A DNA stretch of 36,127 nt from an uncultured Bacteroidota bacterium. GTDB taxonomy: Bacteria; Bacteroidota; Bacteroidia; JABEUT01. Positions within the stretch are counted from its first letter, which is position 1; each line of letters starts with the position of its first letter. Location: positions 1-36,127 of the forward strand of contig CAIWVW010000041.1 of NCBI GenBank assembly GCA_903916255.1. Direction: 5' to 3'. Of the stretch, positions 1-8,141 are shown in pieces. Under the pieces are notes generated by a model, which saw nothing but the letters and a program-made list of their open reading frames with translations, did not search any database and was not told the DNA's origin. The position numbers and the translations under genes were made by a program.

Positions 1-75
1 ATGAATAATGAAAAATTTAAAATGAATAATTTAGCGGTTGCTGATTATTTTTCACTTTTCATTTTTAGTTTTTCA
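1..75. repeat. Inverted pair of heptamer tracts
   Basis: Positions 1-35 are five consecutive 7-bp units of ATGAAAA type (ATGAATA, ATGAAAA, ATTTAAA, ATGAATA, ATTTAGC). Positions 48-75 are four 7-bp units of TTTTTCA type. The two tracts are roughly reverse complementary, so the region can form an A/T-rich hairpin with a 12-bp spacer. It lies just downstream of the stop codon of the minus-strand gene at 77. The right tract is almost identical to the tract at 19028-19055. It may serve as a terminator, but the 7-bp phasing suggests a member of a dispersed repeat family. Confidence 0.75.
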
Positions 76-76
76 T

Positions 77-2938
77 TTAATTTGTTTTCACCACTTTTTT
101 CTGGCTAACCAAATTGCCGTTGTTATCTAATATGCGTATTAAATAAATTCCGTTTGGTTGGTCAGATATGTTAATAGTGGATTGTGGCCCGTGAATGCTG
201 GATTCAGTGTAAACTTTTTGTCCAAGCATATTATAAATCTCTACAGTATTACTTTCAACTTTCAACTTTTCACTTTCAACTGTAATTGTAAACTGTCCCG
301 ATGTTGGGTTTGGGTAGATGGTGATGTTATCCAATCCGGCGCAGCAGCCGCTATTGTTTTTATCATCCTTTTCTTTAACCGTTGGCAAATTACATACTAA
401 AGAAGTAATGTAAACAATACTGCAATGGTTTTTATCGGTTACCGTAATGGTATATGTATTTACAGTCAGGTTAGTCAATGTAGCCTTGGTTCCACCTCCC
501 GGCGACCATGCATAGGTGTAAGGGGCAACGCCTCCTTTCACTCCAAGGGTAGCCGTTATATAATTATCATTGCAACTTGAACCTACAATACTATCGCGCA
601 AATCGCCAGGCTGGGTAATTGTCAATGGACAAGCTGAACTGGAGCAACCGTTGGCATCGGTAACTGTTACCGAGTAGATACCTGCACTAAGTCCGGTAGC
701 CGCTGCATTAGTTTGCCCGTTGGTCCAGAGGTAGGTGTATGGTGCCGTACCCAGCTTCACTCCTACTGTTGCGCTTCCGGTTGCAGAACCATTGCACAGC
801 ACATTCACCTTTGAAGACGATACAATGGTGTCGTGTATGGCAACCGGCTGGGTTATGGTTAAGCCCACCGTTGCCGAACAACTGTTTTTATCTTTCACGG
901 TAACGGTATAGCTTCCGGCAGTAAGCTTTGTGCAGCTTGCAGTAGTGCTTAATGCGCCTGTCCATGTGTATGTATAAGGAGTGGTTCCACCGGTAGCCGT
1001 AACAGATGCGCTTCCTTTGCCGCTATGGCAGAATGCTTCGGTTACCGGGCCCGCTAAACTAACAGATAAAACTGCAGGCTGTGTAATAGTAGCCATAGGA
1101 GCCGCATTGGTAGCGCTGCATCCGTTTTTGTCGGTTACCGTAACTGTATATGTTCCGGCTGAAAGCCCGGTAGCAGTTGCCAGGGTGCTTCCGCTGCTCC
1201 AGGAATAACTGTAAGGATATGTTCCCCCTGAGGCGGTGGCTGTGGCTTTGCCGCCATTGCCGCCGTTGCATCCCACTTCAGATACAGAAGAAATACCGGA
1301 ATGAACTCCCGTAGGTTGTGTAATGCTTACGCTTGTGCTGGCCGAACTTCCGCATGAATCATGTACGGTTACCGTATAACTTCCCGCGCTTAAAGTAGCC
1401 GGAGTGGATTGTGCAGTAGCTATTACCGCATGTGCCGCATTGGTCCATGAATAGGTAAATGGCGATGTGCCTCCGGCAGGTGTTGCTGCCGCCTTTCCGT
1501 TAGCCAAACCATTGCAGGTTGCATAATTTACAACACCTGCATGCACAGTAAGCGCAGTAGGTTGCGTGATGGTTGCAGTTGCCGTAACACTGCACGAATT
1601 TGCATCCTGCACAGTTACCGTATAAGTTCCCGCGCTAAGTCCCGTGGCGGTTTCATTGGTTTGCGCATTGTTCCACAAATAAGAATATGGCGGCGTACCC
1701 AACGCAGGGCTTGCAGTTGCACTGCCATTGCTGCCTCCGCGGCAACTTACACCGGTAGTTTCATTGGCAACAGCCTCGAGCGTGCAATACGCAAGATTAT
1801 AATCGAATACTATGCCGTAATTATTTTGTCCTCCGGCATACGTTGTGCCATACAGGTTGTTCGAGGTAAGCAGCAGTTGTTCATAATAAGGGCTGTATCC
1901 ATCCCCGGCCCCAAATTGGAAATCGTGAAGCTTGTTAAATGAAGTACCGCTTGTGCTTACCGAAAAAAGAACACCTTCGCCATCGGCGCCTCCGCCGTTT
2001 GTTACACCATACATGGTGCTGCCGGAAATTACCAATTGGCCCAAGGGATATGAACCGTTGGGGTAGCCGTCAAAATTATAAAGGTCGGTGAAAGAACTTC
2101 CGTTGGTATTCATTGAAAAGATAACACCTTCGCCGGAAGTGCCGCCATTAGCGGTTATTCCCATTAAAACACCTCCGTTATCAGTTAACGAACCTATCGG
2201 ATAAGAGCCATCGGTGGTGCTTCCGGTAAAATCATGAAGGTCGGTAAAACCACTGCCATCATTATTAATTGAAAAAACCATGCCATTGTTATTTGCGCCG
2301 CCGTATTCTGTCATTCCATACAGAACGCTGCCTATAAGGGTTACAGACCCATATGGTAATGCGCCATCGTTTGTTGCCCCGGTAAACTGATGGAGGTCGG
2401 AAAACCCGCTGCCATTTATATTCATCGAAAAAACAATACCGTAATCGGGCGAACCGCCATAGGTTGTCATTCCATACATGGCGCTTCCCGAAATAACCAA
2501 TGTTCCACCGGTAGGGTATCTGCCATCAGAGGCTGCCAGCGAGAAATCATGTATATCGGCAAATGAGCTGCCATCCGTATTTACGGAAAAAATGATGCCC
2601 TCATTATAAAGCCCGCCACCGTGTGCCATGCCATATAATACGCCACCCGAAAGGGTTAATGAACCAATAGGCCCGTCGCCATCAGTGGTTGTGTTTGTAA
2701 AATTATGGATAACCGAATATCCGCTGCCATCCATATTAGATGAATAAATTACGCCAAATCCGGCTGTTCCGCCATCATTGGTCATTCCATATAGTTTGGT
2801 TCCGTCGGTTATTACCGAACCATAAGGATTGGCGCCATCCGTGCCGCTGCCGAAATCATGGATATCTGAAAATTGGGCGTTAACAGTAGTTATTGCTAAT
2901 AACGAAAGGCTAAAAGCAAATAGGTTGAGTTTTTTCAT
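77..2938 (-). CDS. GloVer/SprB-repeat T9SS secreted surface protein
   Basis: The 953-residue product starts with a signal peptide (about residues 1-21, ending VNA-Q). Residues 22 to about 385 hold about seven roughly 50-residue GloVer-type repeats (pattern D-H-F ... G-x-L-x-L-S-G-x-x-L-Y-G-M-T-x-x-G-G ... G-x-I-F-S), expected to form a beta-propeller. Residues about 390-870 hold SprB repeats (G-T-x-P-Y-x-Y-x-W ... L-S-A-G-T-Y-T-V-T-V-x-D). The last ~75 residues are a type A sorting domain (IYPNPTSGQFTI ... YNMLGQKVY ... GIYLIRI ... KKVVK). It is likely exported by the Sec and T9SS routes and displayed on or released from the surface as an adhesin. Ligand unknown. The loop ESEKLKVES in the sorting domain is encoded by a heptamer tract. 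Confidence 0.93.
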   Translation of the reverse strand: MKKLNLFAFSLSLLAITTVNAQFSDIHDFGSGTDGANPYGSVITDGTKLYGMTNDGGTAGFGVIYSSNMDGSGYSVIHNFTNTTTDGDGPIGSLTLSGGVLYGMAHGGGLYNEGIIFSVNTDGSSFADIHDFSLAASDGRYPTGGTLVISGSAMYGMTTYGGSPDYGIVFSMNINGSGFSDLHQFTGATNDGALPYGSVTLIGSVLYGMTEYGGANNNGMVFSINNDGSGFTDLHDFTGSTTDGSYPIGSLTDNGGVLMGITANGGTSGEGVIFSMNTNGSSFTDLYNFDGYPNGSYPLGQLVISGSTMYGVTNGGGADGEGVLFSVSTSGTSFNKLHDFQFGAGDGYSPYYEQLLLTSNNLYGTTYAGGQNNYGIVFDYNLAYCTLEAVANETTGVSCRGGSNGSATASPALGTPPYSYLWNNAQTNETATGLSAGTYTVTVQDANSCSVTATATITQPTALTVHAGVVNYATCNGLANGKAAATPAGGTSPFTYSWTNAAHAVIATAQSTPATLSAGSYTVTVHDSCGSSASTSVSITQPTGVHSGISSVSEVGCNGGNGGKATATASGGTYPYSYSWSSGSTLATATGLSAGTYTVTVTDKNGCSATNAAPMATITQPAVLSVSLAGPVTEAFCHSGKGSASVTATGGTTPYTYTWTGALSTTASCTKLTAGSYTVTVKDKNSCSATVGLTITQPVAIHDTIVSSSKVNVLCNGSATGSATVGVKLGTAPYTYLWTNGQTNAAATGLSAGIYSVTVTDANGCSSSACPLTITQPGDLRDSIVGSSCNDNYITATLGVKGGVAPYTYAWSPGGGTKATLTNLTVNTYTITVTDKNHCSIVYITSLVCNLPTVKEKDDKNNSGCCAGLDNITIYPNPTSGQFTITVESEKLKVESNTVEIYNMLGQKVYTESSIHGPQSTINISDQPNGIYLIRILDNNGNLVSQKKVVKTN
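251..285 (-). repeat. Heptamer tract inside sorting-domain codons
   Basis: Five consecutive 7-bp units of the type ACTTTCA on the plus strand. They encode the ESEKLKVES loop of the first gene's sorting domain. Seven bases times three gives a seven-residue period, so the tract can expand by three units without breaking the frame. Confidence 0.7.
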
Positions 2939-3318
2939 ACAGAGGAGTTTTAAAATTTTTCCGAATTTATGCTTATTTCTTTTACTGAATATTAATAAAT
3001 GTTACATTAACTTAATTGCAACACTTTTATACAGATTTTAAATGCAGCATATGCCCATAACATACTGGTTCCTAATTATTAACCAATAACTACTAATTAA
3101 AAAACAACTGTTGCAATTAAGTTGCGTGGCAAATGTGTGCCAAATGATGGTTAATGAGTTTTGGGGAAGATAATGTCTAAATTTAACAGAAAGTATGTTA
3201 GCCCCAAGTAAAGTTGAGCGCTTGCTAGAATGGAGTTATCAACAGCAGCAAAAATAGGCCTAAAATATTTGAATATGTGCTGAAAAAAATTAACTTTGCT
3301 TAGCTTGTTAATGTAAAG
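2939..3318. other. Intergenic region with 15-bp inverted repeat
   Basis: No convincing gene. AACTTAATTGCAACA at 3009-3023 is matched by its exact reverse complement at 3109-3123, 85 bp apart, with A/T-rich sequence between. The 11-bp word GTAAAGTTGAG occurs at 3208-3218 and again at 3313-3323, the second copy overlapping the promoter of the next gene. A box TAACTTTG at 3291-3298 also fits the Bacteroidota -7 consensus. Confidence 0.6.
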
Positions 3319-3348
3319 TTGAGTACAATAAATAAAATTGTATTTTTG
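3319..3348 (+). promoter_or_regulatory. Bacteroidota-type promoter for the DUF1828 module
   Basis: TTG at 3319-3321 is followed after 19 bp by TATTTTTG at 3341-3348, matching the Bacteroidota TTTG/TAnnTTTG promoter. This decides the start of the next gene: the in-frame TTG at 3319 lies inside the promoter, so ATG at 3355 is preferred. Confidence 0.65.
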
Positions 3349-3354
3349 TGGCTT

Positions 3355-3828
3355 ATGGCTTATACTGATTCTGATATTAAAAAACTTATTTCTTGCCAAA
3401 AAGAAATTGTAACAGTTCCTAAGGGCTTGAAGCCTGAAAGAGGGAGCTTTAGAGACTCGTTTACCCTAAAGTCGTCAGATGGTCAATATCATTTTAATTG
3501 CTTTATAAGAGAACTGGTAGAATTCCCGGAAAACTTTTCAATAGGATTAGATTATAACCCTAAAGAGGAAAAAGGAGTAATTAAATTACTTCGCTTTAAT
3601 GGAATGCATGGTGGGCATATTGAGTTTCCTCATCATGCACATTGCCATATTCACCAAGCAACCGCATTTTCTATTAATAATGGATTAGACCCTACAAATA
3701 AAGCGACAGAAACGAATGACTATACAACCTTATCAGAGGCTATTCAATTCTTTTTGCGTTATGTGAATGTAAATAGTGGCGATGCTTTAAAATATTTTCC
3801 ACCTCCAAGATTAGACCTATTTTCTTAA
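3355..3828 (+). CDS. Hypothetical protein, first gene of a DUF1828 two-gene module
   Basis: The 157-residue soluble protein starts at MAYTDSDIKK. A longer reading from TTG 3319 would begin within the promoter. It has no signal peptide or membrane segment. A His-rich stretch (H-G-G-H-I-E-F-P-H-H-A-H-C-H-I-H, mid-protein) is notable and could bind metal. It resembles the small uncharacterised proteins (DUF6978-like) often paired with DUF1828 proteins; this assignment is from memory of the family and is uncertain. The stop codon overlaps the ATG of the next gene by one base (TAATG), so the two are translationally coupled. Base composition is more A/T-rich than the flanking surface-protein genes, which fits a horizontally acquired module. 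Confidence 0.8.
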   Translation: MAYTDSDIKKLISCQKEIVTVPKGLKPERGSFRDSFTLKSSDGQYHFNCFIRELVEFPENFSIGLDYNPKEEKGVIKLLRFNGMHGGHIEFPHHAHCHIHQATAFSINNGLDPTNKATETNDYTTLSEAIQFFLRYVNVNSGDALKYFPPPRLDLFS

Positions 3829-4583
3829 TGAAAGAGATATTAGACAAAATACAAGCAGACTTTAACCATAGAGTTAAGATTGAGGAAAGACGACCTGGAA
3901 TATTCCAATTATATCTACCTATCTATCATGAAGACGGAGATATGATTGATGTATTTATTGTTCCTAAATCTGGCAATAAGTATGAACTTTGCGATTTTGG
4001 ACAAACCCTTATGCGCCTTTCCTACTCTTATGAAATAGACACTCCTAATAAGGAAACTATATTACAACGTATATTGAATGAAAACAAATTAACTGAAGAC
4101 GATGGTAATATAAAAATGGAAACAAATTCAACAACCATTTTTACTGACATAATGCACATTACCCAAGCCTATGCAAAGATTGGAAGTATGCGTTATTTCA
4201 AAAGAGAAGTTATTGAGAGTTTGTTTTTTGAACAGTTGGATAGATTTATAGATACTGAGCTACAAGATTTTCACCCTCAAAAAAAAGTGCTTCCAATTCC
4301 TGGACGTGACGATTTGGAAGCAGATTATCAGTTCATGCCTAACGGACACCCAGTTTACTTATTTGGAGTTAAAGATTCAAATAAAGCTAAATTAGCTACT
4401 ATTTGTTGCCTTGAATATAGAAAGGCTAATCTAAACTTTAGAGGTTGGGTTGTAAATGAAGACATGGAGAAACTACCTAAAAAAGACTGGCAAAGACTTA
4501 CTAATAATTGCGACAAACAATTTACCTCACTTGAAGACTTCAAAATGGATGTTAAAAATTTCTTAGAAAGGGAACGAAAGTAA
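3828..4583 (+). CDS. DUF1828/DUF1829 domain protein
   Basis: The 251-residue protein carries an N-terminal DUF1828 domain (about residues 1-120, with DGDMIDVFIV, YELCDFGQTLMRL and a helical part ending DIMHITQAYAKI) and a C-terminal region of DUF1829 type (about 150-245, with PVYLFGVKDSNKAKLATICC). The biochemical role of this family is not established. It occurs in accessory regions, and the tight coupling to the upstream gene suggests a toxin-antitoxin-like or defence-like pair; that role is inference. It ends within a poly-charged tail (NFLERERK) and is followed by 437 bp with no gene. Confidence 0.85.
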   Translation: MKEILDKIQADFNHRVKIEERRPGIFQLYLPIYHEDGDMIDVFIVPKSGNKYELCDFGQTLMRLSYSYEIDTPNKETILQRILNENKLTEDDGNIKMETNSTTIFTDIMHITQAYAKIGSMRYFKREVIESLFFEQLDRFIDTELQDFHPQKKVLPIPGRDDLEADYQFMPNGHPVYLFGVKDSNKAKLATICCLEYRKANLNFRGWVVNEDMEKLPKKDWQRLTNNCDKQFTSLEDFKMDVKNFLERERK

Positions 4584-4960
4584 TAATTCATAATATTATC
4601 CATCATCTTTTCCTTAGAACCTGCAAAGTTGCCCCTTCCCCGCTCCGTCTCATTTCGTGGGTAAATAACCTTTAAACCGTGCATAAATTGAGCCGATTTA
4701 ACCCGGTATTTTTATATGCCAGCCCCCCCTCTCCCCCGGCACCGCTAATTAGTGTCCTTACCTCTAAAGCACTATAACATGCATTACATTTACCGCACTT
4801 GCCTCGTTAATAAATTATAGCAAACCTTTTTCTTTTTATTCCCACCGGTATGACATGCTTATACATACCTCTTGTTCAATCAATAAATTAGTGTATTCTT
4901 TGTTTTTCACATTTCCTAAAACATGGTAAAAGTGTGACGTAATGTGACGCAAAACAGCAT
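4584..4960. other. Intergenic region, no gene seen
   Basis: A/T-rich sequence with a short C-rich patch near 4722-4740. TGTGACG is directly repeated at 4933-4939 and 4943-4949. I see no RNA gene, promoter box or conserved ORF. Confidence 0.5.
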
Positions 4961-4993
4961 AAAAAAAGGAGAACATTGCTGTTCTCCTTTTTT
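4961..4993. terminator. Bidirectional intrinsic terminator
   Basis: A 14-bp perfect stem (AAAAAAGGAGAACA against TGTTCTCCTTTTTT) with a four-base loop TTGC. A-run and T-run flank the G/C core, so it can work for the minus-strand gene ending at 5021 and for transcripts coming from the DUF1828 module. Confidence 0.88.
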
Positions 4994-5020
4994 AGTTGTA
5001 ATAGCCAGCAGGGCCTCCTT

Positions 5021-6433
5021 CTACTTTTGTATTACCAGTTTTCCTTCTCCAATAAGTTCACCGCTGTTTGCTACAACACGGTAAAGGTAAACGCCACTTG
5101 GGCTTGAAGACAAATCAAGGGAACAGTGGTTAGTAGTTAGTGAATGGGTGGAGTATATTTTTTCTCCCAGCACATTGTAAACTTCGACTGACCACTGCCC
5201 ACTGCCTACTGATGACTGAACAGTGAACATACCGCTTGAAGGGTTCGGATAAACTGAACACTTACCATTTGCTACCGACAACTGCTGTATTCCCAAACCG
5301 GTGTATGTAAAGCTGAAAACATTTCCATCTACTTTACTACCACCCTCCCAGGTAACGCCATAAAATACATCGCCGGAAAGTATCAAATCGCTTAAAGGTT
5401 CGCGGCCATTGATGCCGTCAAAGTCGGCTAAATCGGTAAGGTTGGTTCCATCGGTGTCAATGGCAACAATGTACCCGTCGCCATTTACCCCGCCATTGGT
5501 AATCATACCTATCAATCTTTTACCCAACAGCATAAATGAATTATGCGGATAGCTGCCAATAGAATCCTTTAAACTTACCCGGGTCTTTTCGTTTGTTCCA
5601 TCTGTATCTACCGAGAAAATGCAACCCTGATTATAAACACCGCCGTTGTATGTCATTCCCCACAGGGTTTTGTTCACGCATGTAACATGCGAATAATCGG
5701 GATTGGCGCCATTCGCGCCCGTAAAATTGATAAGGCTTTTATAATTGTTTCCGGTGGAATCTACCGTAAAAAGTGTTCCATAGTGATTGGTTCCGCCATC
5801 CTGGCAAAGGGCATACACTTTATTGCCCACCACGGTTACTCCGCCTGAAGGATGGTTCCCGTCCGGACCGCTGCAACCATGCAGTACTTTGTAATTGGCT
5901 CCATTGGTATCTACCGAGAAAACCACTCCGCTGTCGCCGGGGCCATATTGAAAAGTAGCGCCGAAAAACTTGCCTCCCGAAAGGAACAGCGAACTGCTTG
6001 GCACACCGCCTGTGGCGCGGGCAAAATCATATAAATCGGTAAATCCGTTTCCGTTTGTATCTATCCGGAAAATGTTTCCCATAAAATTAGCTCCGCCTTC
6101 TTCTGAGCAGCCATATAGGTTTTTACCGATAAGTATAAGTTGACCAAAAGGAGCTCCGCCATTGGTTCCGTTAAAATCGAGCAAATCTTTGAAACCCGTG
6201 CCATCCACATGAATGGAATAAATTTGTCCTTCTCCCGACGGTCCGCCTTCTTCGGTGGTACCATATAATACATTCCCCGAAAGGGTTAAGGTAGAAATCG
6301 GGAATTTCGTATTGGTGTTCCCTACTGAGCCTGTATCGGCAAAGTCGTGCAAATCGACAATTTGTGCGTTGCACATAGGAGTGAAAAGGGAAAAGGTGAA
6401 AGTGAAAAGAGAAAGCGTAAATAGTTTTTTCAT
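5021..6433 (-). CDS. GloVer-repeat T9SS secreted protein
   Basis: A 470-residue protein: signal peptide (about 1-23, ending CNA-Q), then about seven GloVer repeats (DLHDF ... LSGNVLYGTTEEGG ... GQIYSI and variants) predicted to form a propeller, then a ~75-residue type A sorting domain (VYPNPSSGMFTV ... YNVLGEKIYS ... GVYLYRVVANSGELIGEGKLVIQK). Likely exported by T9SS. The hydrophobic core of the signal peptide (LSLFTFTFSLFT) is written by a 7-bp-period tract at 6380-6414, and both sorting-domain loops are written by another inverted pair of heptamer tracts. The last 20 codons are nearly identical in DNA to those of the gene at 10356. The stop lies 27 bp before a strong terminator. Confidence 0.93.
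   Translation of the reverse strand: MKKLFTLSLFTFTFSLFTPMCNAQIVDLHDFADTGSVGNTNTKFPISTLTLSGNVLYGTTEEGGPSGEGQIYSIHVDGTGFKDLLDFNGTNGGAPFGQLILIGKNLYGCSEEGGANFMGNIFRIDTNGNGFTDLYDFARATGGVPSSSLFLSGGKFFGATFQYGPGDSGVVFSVDTNGANYKVLHGCSGPDGNHPSGGVTVVGNKVYALCQDGGTNHYGTLFTVDSTGNNYKSLINFTGANGANPDYSHVTCVNKTLWGMTYNGGVYNQGCIFSVDTDGTNEKTRVSLKDSIGSYPHNSFMLLGKRLIGMITNGGVNGDGYIVAIDTDGTNLTDLADFDGINGREPLSDLILSGDVFYGVTWEGGSKVDGNVFSFTYTGLGIQQLSVANGKCSVYPNPSSGMFTVQSSVGSGQWSVEVYNVLGEKIYSTHSLTTNHCSLDLSSSPSGVYLYRVVANSGELIGEGKLVIQK
5124..5223. repeat. Inverted heptamer tracts within a sorting domain
   Basis: 5124-5144 holds three 7-bp units of TAGTGGT type. 5189-5223 holds five units of TGACCAC type (TGACCAC, TGCCCAC, TGCCTAC, TGATGAC, TGAACAG). 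The left and right units are reverse complementary. Both lie in coding sequence and encode variable loops of the type A sorting domain (THSLTTNHCS and SSVGSGQWSV). Confidence 0.75.
6380..6414 (-). repeat. Heptamer tract encoding a signal-peptide core
   Basis: Five 7-bp units on the plus strand (AGTGAAA, AGGGAAA, AGGTGAA, AGTGAAA, AGAGAAA). On the minus strand they encode the Leu/Phe/Ser/Thr-rich hydrophobic core of the signal peptide of the gene at 5021-6433. Confidence 0.65.
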
Positions 6434-6719
6434 GGGGAATAGTTATTTTTTAGGATGTAAATGTACTTATTTACCGAAACAAATGACCGGAGACAGAGCA
6501 TGCGGTAAAATTCCAATCCATTTAAAGTACAGCATTTTAAAACTTCATGGGCGTAAATACAGCAACTTTCCACTGCTCCTCCGCAGGCATAACAGCCATG
6601 CAATGCATTTGCCGGGTATCCGCTGCAATCCGTCGCAGACAGAGCCGAATGAGTTTCCTCTATTTCAAAAACTTACATAACATGCTATTCTTTTAATACC
6701 TGTAATTAGATAATTTCAG
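6434..6719. other. Divergent intergenic region, little seen
   Basis: Region between the minus-strand GloVer gene and the zeta-toxin-like gene. No RNA gene, inverted repeat or clear minus-strand -7 box is visible. The word GACAGAGC occurs twice (near 6490 and 6638), probably by chance. Confidence 0.4.
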
Positions 6720-6727
6720 TACATTTG
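6720..6727 (+). promoter_or_regulatory. -7 box of the zeta-toxin-like gene
   Basis: TACATTTG matches TAnnTTTG. It covers the upstream in-frame TTG at 6725, so translation most likely begins at ATG 6767, about 40 bp downstream. Confidence 0.6.
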
Positions 6728-6766
6728 AAATTTATTTGTATATATTATTCCACAATAATTCAACTT

Positions 6767-7684
6767 ATGAGTACCCGTAACCCTTATGCCCGGCCACTGC
6801 TTACAGATAAAGAAATGCGTGCATTTTTGGAACAAGCGTTAGAAATACCTAACCCTATCATGGTAGAAGAACTTGCTCAGTGTGAAGGGAGTCTTGAGAT
6901 ACTCAACGATAATCAATTTACAATTGATTCGGATGCTTTCAGAAATGTTGCCTATTCTACAGATGCCAAAAGATGGGAGTTACGGAAAAGAATTGTTCAT
7001 GAATTATTCCATAAAAAGCGAGCAACGAATGATGAACATATAAAACTTGGCAAAGGTGGCGCATTGGCATTGCCTAAAAAGGAATTGAAAAAAAATAGTA
7101 AGGCCTTTGTAATTATTGGGTTGCCTGCCTCGGGTAAATCAGGCGTTGCCAATACTATTGCCAACCATTATGGGGCTGTTATATTGGATTCCGATTATGC
7201 CAAAAGAAAGCTTCCGGAATTTGAAAAAAAAGACGTTGGTGCAACCATAACCCACGATGAATCAGATGCTATTGTTTTTGGCGGGTTCAAAAAACAGCCT
7301 TCCGATTTTGAATCTTTATACAGTAAATGCGTAAAAGAAAAAATAAATATTGTCATCGTAAAAATTGGAAAAACGCAAGAGAACATACTGGCATATGCCG
7401 AGGGCTTAAAAAAACTACACTATGATGTCCACCTGGTTCTAGTTAGCCTTGACAGGAAGCTTGCCACCTGCAGGGCATATAACAGGTATAAAAAAACCCT
7501 TAGGTATGTTCCCTTAGCGCTAATTTTTGATGGATATGGCAATGACCCTATACTTACCTATTACAGGTTAAAAACCTTTCACCCCAAAGAATTCAAGGGT
7601 TTTTTGAAACTATCCACAAATGTTCCCGTACATAATGATCCGAAGGTTATTGATTCAATGGGAGCTAAGTTAACATGTTTTTAA
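6767..7684 (+). CDS. Zeta-toxin-like P-loop kinase
   Basis: Read from ATG 6767 the product has 305 residues (MSTRNPYARP...). An N-terminal helical region (about 1-100) precedes a zeta-toxin kinase fold: Walker A GLPASGKSG at about 118-126, ILDSDYAKRKLPEF at about 139-152, and GATITHDESD shortly after. Characterised zeta toxins phosphorylate UDP-N-acetylglucosamine and block wall synthesis; here the substrate is unknown. No classical epsilon antitoxin lies upstream. The only small neighbour is the Lys-rich 66-residue protein downstream, which has its own promoter. It may therefore be a solitary zeta-like kinase or part of an unrecognised toxin pair. An alternative TTG start at 6725 would add 14 residues but overlaps the -7 box. 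Confidence 0.85.
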   Translation: MSTRNPYARPLLTDKEMRAFLEQALEIPNPIMVEELAQCEGSLEILNDNQFTIDSDAFRNVAYSTDAKRWELRKRIVHELFHKKRATNDEHIKLGKGGALALPKKELKKNSKAFVIIGLPASGKSGVANTIANHYGAVILDSDYAKRKLPEFEKKDVGATITHDESDAIVFGGFKKQPSDFESLYSKCVKEKINIVIVKIGKTQENILAYAEGLKKLHYDVHLVLVSLDRKLATCRAYNRYKKTLRYVPLALIFDGYGNDPILTYYRLKTFHPKEFKGFLKLSTNVPVHNDPKVIDSMGAKLTCF

Positions 7685-7724
7685 TTTTATATTTGTTTAA
7701 CAGAACGTATCACTAAATAATCCT

Positions 7725-7732
7725 TATATTTG
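7725..7732 (+). promoter_or_regulatory. -7 box of the small Lys-rich gene
   Basis: TATATTTG, 11 bp before the ATG at 7744. A second TATATTTG lies at 7688-7695, directly after the zeta-like gene. Both match the Bacteroidota consensus, so the small gene is probably transcribed on its own. Confidence 0.65.
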
Positions 7733-7743
7733 TATTGTAATTA

Positions 7744-7944
7744 ATGAGTAAAATGGCAAACAGAAAAAAATCGGCAAAAAGCGGGTTCAAAAAATCGGCA
7801 AAAATTGGATTCAAAAAATCGGCCTTTAAAGAATCTTCCAACATTTTGAGCGTTATCTATAGCTTTGAAGACAATGATGCAGAAAGATTTATCAAATCTT
7901 CCGAACAAATTGCCGCGTCCCTTAGGGTAAAAAGCGTTTCCTGA
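7744..7944 (+). CDS. Small Lys-rich repeat protein
   Basis: A 66-residue protein. Its N-terminal third is a threefold eight-residue repeat of KKSAKxGF type (24-bp period in the DNA), strongly basic. The rest is an amphipathic acidic/neutral helix-like segment (FEDNDAERFIKSSEQIAASLRV). An internal ATG at 7753 (MANRKK) is an alternative start. I do not recognise the family. The basic repeats resemble nucleic-acid-binding tails. Its position behind the zeta-like kinase makes it the only nearby candidate for a partner or antitoxin, but its own promoter and lack of known antitoxin motifs argue caution. Confidence 0.6.
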   Translation: MSKMANRKKSAKSGFKKSAKIGFKKSAFKESSNILSVIYSFEDNDAERFIKSSEQIAASLRVKSVS

Positions 7945-8141
7945 AATTCACGTTACTTTTCCATTTGAGTGGGTGTAAAATCATGTTTCATGGTTTTAAA
8001 ACAAAGTAAATTTCTGTAAATTGAAACCTGCATTTCCCCTGTCAGCCTCGCATATCTGCGAATTATGCACTTCTTGGGCAAGTAACGTTTAAGCAGTCCT
8101 TTAATCAAGCCGTTATTATTAATTGCCTGTCTGGCTCAGAC

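Noticed and set aside
3319-3354. TTG start adding 12 residues to the first DUF1828-module gene
   Set aside because: The TTG and following bases are the promoter itself (TTG, 19 bp, TATTTTTG).
6725-6766. TTG start adding 14 residues to the zeta-like kinase
   Set aside because: It lies inside the -7 box TACATTTG; ATG 6767 is more plausible.
7744-7944. Calling the Lys-rich peptide an antitoxin
   Set aside because: No known antitoxin motif; own promoter; the link rests only on position.
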